This document shows positions 13,259-16,346 of a stretch of 16,346 nucleotides of DNA, one piece after another (position 1 is the stretch's first letter; each line of letters begins with the position of its first letter). The notes below the pieces were generated by a model. That model was not told where the DNA came from, made no database searches, and was given only the letters and a program-made list of their open reading frames with translations. The position numbers were made by a program, and so were the translations under genes. The stretch is taken from positions 1 through 16,346 of the forward strand of contig CAZCBD010000040.1 of assembly GCA_964496755.1 (NCBI GenBank), in the 5' to 3' direction. This DNA comes from CAZCBD01 sp964496755 (GTDB lineage Bacteria; Bacteroidota; Ignavibacteria; Ignavibacteriales; Melioribacteraceae).

Positions 13259-14341
13259 TTACACGGCTAAATTAATAATTTCAGCAATTTTTTCTAAAGG
13301 AGCAATTACATCGGCTAAGCTGGCATCAACTATTGCTTTGGGCATACCGTAAACAACAGAAGTATCTGCATCTTGCGCCAATGCATATCCTCCTAAACTT
13401 TTCAGTTTTTTTATTCCCTCTAAACCATCATGTCCCATGCCAGTCATAATTATACCTAATGTATTCTTCCCATATATATCAATTAATGAGCTTAACATAA
13501 TATCAACTGCCGGTCTGTGCAAAGTATCCGAAGGCTCTTCTGAAATTCTAATTGTAATTTTCCCGAAAGTGTTTTTAACAAAAGTCATATGAAATCCGCC
13601 CGGGGCAATATAAACCAAACCCGGTTTCACTTCTTCGCCATGTTCAGCTTCTTTTACGCTAATTGAACTCATTGTGTTTAATCTATCGGCAAGTGATTTG
13701 GTAAATTTGGGCGGCATATGTTGAACAATAAACATAGGAATAGTTAAATTATTTTTTAGAACCGGTATTACTTTTTGAAGTGATAAGGGCCCGCCTGTTG
13801 AAATTCCTAATCCGATAGCGGAATAATTGTTTCTAGGTAAATTTAGTTTTTTTGATACAGGTTTAAGAGTTGTTTCTTGTCCCGGAGAAATTTTTGTTGA
13901 TATGGTACGAAGTCTTGAAATTCTGGATTTAAAGCTTTTTTCTCTAACAATGGTTTTAACTTTTTTTATAAGTTCTTCTTTAATGGTTGCAATATTCACA
14001 CTTACATAGGACATTTCTTTGGGAATAAAGTCAACCGCCCCCAATTCAAGTGCTTTTAAAGTAGCATCGGCACCTTCTGTTGTTAAAGAACTTACCATTA
14101 TTACAGAAGTCGGGCATTCTTTCATAATTCGCTCCAATGCCGTTAGCCCGTCCATTCGCGGCATTTCAATATCAAGTGTAATAATATCCGGTTTTAATCT
14201 TTTGGCTAATTCCAAACCCTCTAAACCATCTTTAGCCGTACCGATTATTTCAATATCCTTATCGGCACCCAACATAATGGAAATCGATTTCCGCATAAAG
14301 GCAGAATCATCTACAATCAAAGCTTTAATTTTATTCGTCAA
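13259..14341 (-). CDS. cheB: Chemotaxis response regulator, protein-glutamate methylesterase CheB
   Basis: CheB removes methyl groups from (and deamidates) chemoreceptors and is activated when CheA phosphorylates its receiver domain. The receiver spans about 1-125, with acidic pocket Asp11/Asp12, phosphorylation site Asp57 in LDIEMPRMDG, and Lys108. After a linker comes the methylesterase domain (about 170-358). Its catalytic triad is Ser181 in GLGISTGGP, His208 in VQHMPP, and Asp305 in MTGMGHDG. Length (360 aa) is normal. The start is TTG at 14341, 2 bp after the cheA stop, with only a weak GGAC upstream. Translation is therefore probably coupled to cheA. No frame damage is seen. Confidence 0.97.
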   Translation of the reverse strand: MTNKIKALIVDDSAFMRKSISIMLGADKDIEIIGTAKDGLEGLELAKRLKPDIITLDIEMPRMDGLTALERIMKECPTSVIMVSSLTTEGADATLKALELGAVDFIPKEMSYVSVNIATIKEELIKKVKTIVREKSFKSRISRLRTISTKISPGQETTLKPVSKKLNLPRNNYSAIGLGISTGGPLSLQKVIPVLKNNLTIPMFIVQHMPPKFTKSLADRLNTMSSISVKEAEHGEEVKPGLVYIAPGGFHMTFVKNTFGKITIRISEEPSDTLHRPAVDIMLSSLIDIYGKNTLGIIMTGMGHDGLEGIKKLKSLGGYALAQDADTSVVYGMPKAIVDASLADVIAPLEKIAEIINLAV

Positions 14342-14343
14342 TT

Positions 14344-16227
14344 TTAGTCCGTAACCTTATTTACTAATTCAGAAATATCCGCAATCATAACTACTTTTCC
14401 GTCTCCCATAATTGTTGAACCGGCAATGCCTTCAACATTTCCAAGATAGGAGCCAAGCGATTTAATTACAACTTCTTTTTGGCCAAGCAAATCATCAACT
14501 TTTAAGCCGAATTTTCTTTCAGCAATACCAACAACAACAACATATTGCTGTTCCACAACATCTTCTTCTTTTTTATGATACAATAAATCGGAAATACTTA
14601 ATAACGGTAAAACTGTTTCTCTTAATTTGATAACATCATTTTGATTTACAGAATAAATTGCATCCTTTGAAACTCTGACTATTTCAATTACGGAATTTAA
14701 TGGAATTACAACTATTTCGCCGCATACTTCAACAAGTAAGCCATGAATAATAGCCAAAGTTAAGGGTAATTTAATAATTATTTTCGTACCTACACCAACT
14801 TCAGACTCGATATTGATAACACCACGTAACTTGGTAACGTTTGTTTTAACAACATCCATCCCTACACCGCGACCGGATACGTTTGTAACTTTTTCGGCCG
14901 TAGAAAACCCGGGAGTAAAAATTAAATTAAAAGCTTCTTGTTTAGAAAGCTCGGCAGCTTTATCGGGTGTAATTAAACCTTTACTAATAGCTTTTTCTTT
15001 TAATTTTTCCGGATCCATTCCCCTGCCGTCATCTTCAATTGTAATAATAATATTATTTCCTTCATGTTCGGCAGATAATGTAATGGTTCCCTTTTCCGGT
15101 TTGCCGGCAGCTTTTCTTTCCTCCGGCATCCCGATACCATGATCAGCAGAATTTCTAACCAAGTGGACTAAAGGATCATTAATTTCTTCAATTAAAGTTT
15201 TATCCAATTCGGTTTCTTCGCCACGTATTACAAGTTGAATACTTTTTCCGGCATCTTTGGCCAGGTCACGCACCACTCTTGGAAATCTGTTAAAAACTTT
15301 TCCTATCTTAACCATTCTGGTTTTCATCACTGCAAGCTGAAGCTCGGTGGTCATTAGATCAACCTGTCTTGTGGCTTCGCTTAAATCGTGTGCTAATTTT
15401 GTTCCTTCATATTCAATAGATGCTTCATTGTTAATTTGTGCAAGCATATTTCTGCCAAGCACTAATTCAGATACAAAATTTAAAAGATCATCTAATCTTT
15501 CAACATCAACACGAATAGTGTTTTCTCCCTTTTTCATGTGAGCTGTAGGATCTTTTTTGGCTGCAGCTTTTGGGGTTGCAGCTTTTTTAGCAGGTTGTTC
15601 AACAAGTGGTTTTTGTTCGGGAATAGGTATGCTTTCTATTTTCGGTTCGGATTTATCCTCGGAAACCGAAAGATCATTACTAACAGATTCGGCTTTTGTC
15701 TTTTCCTTTTTTTCAGTTTCAGTTTTGTCGGTTTCAGTTTTGGATGATTTTTCTTCTATTTTAGATTCTGCAGAAATATCACCAGTCTTAGCCGATTCCG
15801 TAGAATCTGTTGGAGCCGGAGTTGAAGAAACCGAAGGTGTTGTCTGAGGAGTTTTTCCGCTTAATATCGCTTCCAATACAATTATTGTTTCTTCAGTATC
15901 GTAATCTTCATTTTTATTAGCTTCAATAACATCCACTAAATCGGAAATAGCATCATAAGCTTTTAGAACCGCATCCATAATTTGCTCATCAACTTTCATT
16001 TCACCTTTGCGAAGTTTGTTTAAAATATCTTCGCCGCGATGCGTTACTTTTTGAAGCTTAACTAAACCTAAAAATCCGGCTGTTCCTTTGATTGTATGAA
16101 ACGACCTAAATATTTTATTCAATAAATCCGCATCTTCCGGATTATTTTCTAATTCAACGAGGTCCAAATCCAATTGTTCAAGAATTTCTCTGGTTTCGAC
16201 AAGAAAACTGTCGAAAATTTCTTGCAT
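14344..16227 (-). CDS. cheA: Chemotaxis histidine kinase CheA
   Basis: CheA autophosphorylates in response to chemoreceptor arrays and passes phosphate to CheY and CheB. Order of domains, numbered from the ATG at 16227: HPt (about 1-120, phosphorylated His44 in FRSFHTIKGTAGFLG); a Ser/Thr/Lys/Glu-rich linker (about 124-235); dimerisation domain starting NTIRVDVERLDDLLNFVSE (236); ATPase domain with N-box LVHLVRNSADHG (353-364), DDGRGMD (399-405) and GRGVGMD (452-458); and a CheW-like domain from about 490 to the end. No P2 CheY/CheB-docking domain is recognisable. The ATG at 16227 has no ribosome site. An ATA ten codons upstream (16257) sits 5 nt after GGAGG and may be the true start, giving 637 aa. 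Confidence 0.96.
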   Translation of the reverse strand: MQEIFDSFLVETREILEQLDLDLVELENNPEDADLLNKIFRSFHTIKGTAGFLGLVKLQKVTHRGEDILNKLRKGEMKVDEQIMDAVLKAYDAISDLVDVIEANKNEDYDTEETIIVLEAILSGKTPQTTPSVSSTPAPTDSTESAKTGDISAESKIEEKSSKTETDKTETEKKEKTKAESVSNDLSVSEDKSEPKIESIPIPEQKPLVEQPAKKAATPKAAAKKDPTAHMKKGENTIRVDVERLDDLLNFVSELVLGRNMLAQINNEASIEYEGTKLAHDLSEATRQVDLMTTELQLAVMKTRMVKIGKVFNRFPRVVRDLAKDAGKSIQLVIRGEETELDKTLIEEINDPLVHLVRNSADHGIGMPEERKAAGKPEKGTITLSAEHEGNNIIITIEDDGRGMDPEKLKEKAISKGLITPDKAAELSKQEAFNLIFTPGFSTAEKVTNVSGRGVGMDVVKTNVTKLRGVINIESEVGVGTKIIIKLPLTLAIIHGLLVEVCGEIVVIPLNSVIEIVRVSKDAIYSVNQNDVIKLRETVLPLLSISDLLYHKKEEDVVEQQYVVVVGIAERKFGLKVDDLLGQKEVVIKSLGSYLGNVEGIAGSTIMGDGKVVMIADISELVNKVTD

Positions 16228-16254
16228 ATCTGGATCATGTAATAATGAATAGTC

Positions 16255-16267
16255 TATGACAGCCTCC
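16255..16267 (-). promoter_or_regulatory. Strong ribosome binding site facing an ATA codon before cheA
   Basis: GGAGG (16267-16263) is followed after CTGTC by ATA (16257-16255), in frame with cheA, and there is no stop between the ATA and the ATG at 16227. The ATG at 16227 is about 35 nt from this site, too far for normal use. A five-codon frame, MRRLS, starts at the ATG at 16271-16269. It stops at a TAG (16256-16254) overlapping the ATA, an arrangement compatible with termination-reinitiation. Confidence 0.55.
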
Positions 16268-16271
16268 GCAT

Positions 16272-16346
16272 TTATGAAAACAATTTGTCAATTTCATCTT
16301 GCGATGCTTGTTCTTTTTGTTCATTTATAACTTCATCAACCTTTTC
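16272..16346 (-). CDS. C-terminal end of a chemotaxis protein, possibly CheZ (partial)
   Basis: Only the last 24 codons plus a TAA stop lie in the window. The fragment reads EKVDEVINEQKEQ, then ASQDEIDKLFS. A terminal SQDEIDxLF motif resembles the CheY-phosphate binding segment at the C-terminus of CheZ; a related motif occurs at the N-terminus of FliM. Its position directly before cheA fits a chemotaxis protein. The short fragment cannot settle the family, and other CheY-binding proteins are possible. The gene continues beyond the right edge. Confidence 0.55.
   Translation of the reverse strand, partial: EKVDEVINEQKEQASQDEIDKLFS

Noticed and set aside
14813..15142. Plus-strand open frames over cheA (also near 15347-15847)
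   Set aside because: All are antisense to catalytic or linker parts of cheA and have no ribosome site or recognisable product.
1..16346. CRISPR array, tRNA, rRNA, insertion sequence or prophage genes
   Set aside because: No regularly spaced repeats, no tRNA/rRNA-like segments and no transposase, integrase or phage proteins are visible. The only tandem repeats are those at 63-109 and inside fliK.

Overview
The window is one long co-directional run of chemotaxis and flagellar genes, all on the minus strand and read from the right edge to the left. It is AT-rich and tightly packed. Several start codons are not ATG: cheB and fliI use TTG, fliF uses GTG, and cheA probably uses ATA. The gene set marks a flagellated bacterium. 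The dispersed repeat type at the left edge and the general protein character suggest the Bacteroidota/Chlorobi side, for example an Ignavibacteria-like lineage. That placement is an inference from memory, not a computed one.

Layout in transcription order. At the right edge is the last 24 codons of a gene ending in a CheY-binding-like tail (possibly cheZ). Next come cheA, cheB and an unrecognised 82-residue protein. A gap of about 160 bp holds a weak sigma-54-like site. The basal-body block follows: flgB, flgC, a 114-bp gap with an AU-rich hairpin, an unrecognised 81-residue protein, fliE, fliF, fliG, fliH, fliI, fliJ, a MotE/YlxF-like membrane protein, fliK, flgD, a Flg_new-type 'flagellar operon protein', and flgE. 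A clear intrinsic terminator closes the operon about 55 bp after flgE. The remaining ~270 bp at the left edge is non-coding and holds dispersed or tandem repeats.

How the genes work together. FliF and FliE form the MS ring and its junction to the rod. FlgB and FlgC are proximal rod proteins. FliG is the rotor/switch ring. FliH, FliI and FliJ are the export ATPase complex. FliK sets hook length, FlgD is the hook cap and FlgE is the hook. CheA and CheB are the chemotaxis kinase and the receptor methylesterase. The order flgB to flgE, including the MotE/YlxF-like gene and the Flg_new gene, closely follows the Firmicutes fla/che operon. The difference is that cheA-cheB lie upstream here.

Most of the window is ordinary flagellar content. 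The best unexplained signal is the flgE 5' leader at 2059-2143. Three exactly abutting helices (8, 6 and 8 bp) form a predicted three-way junction right before the ribosome binding site. One hairpin loop carries a near-perfect complement of that site, so a translation-controlling pseudoknot is possible. Other points are a likely ATA start for cheA, two uncharacterised small operon proteins, a CheA without a recognisable P2 domain, and hairpins bracketing the hook gene.
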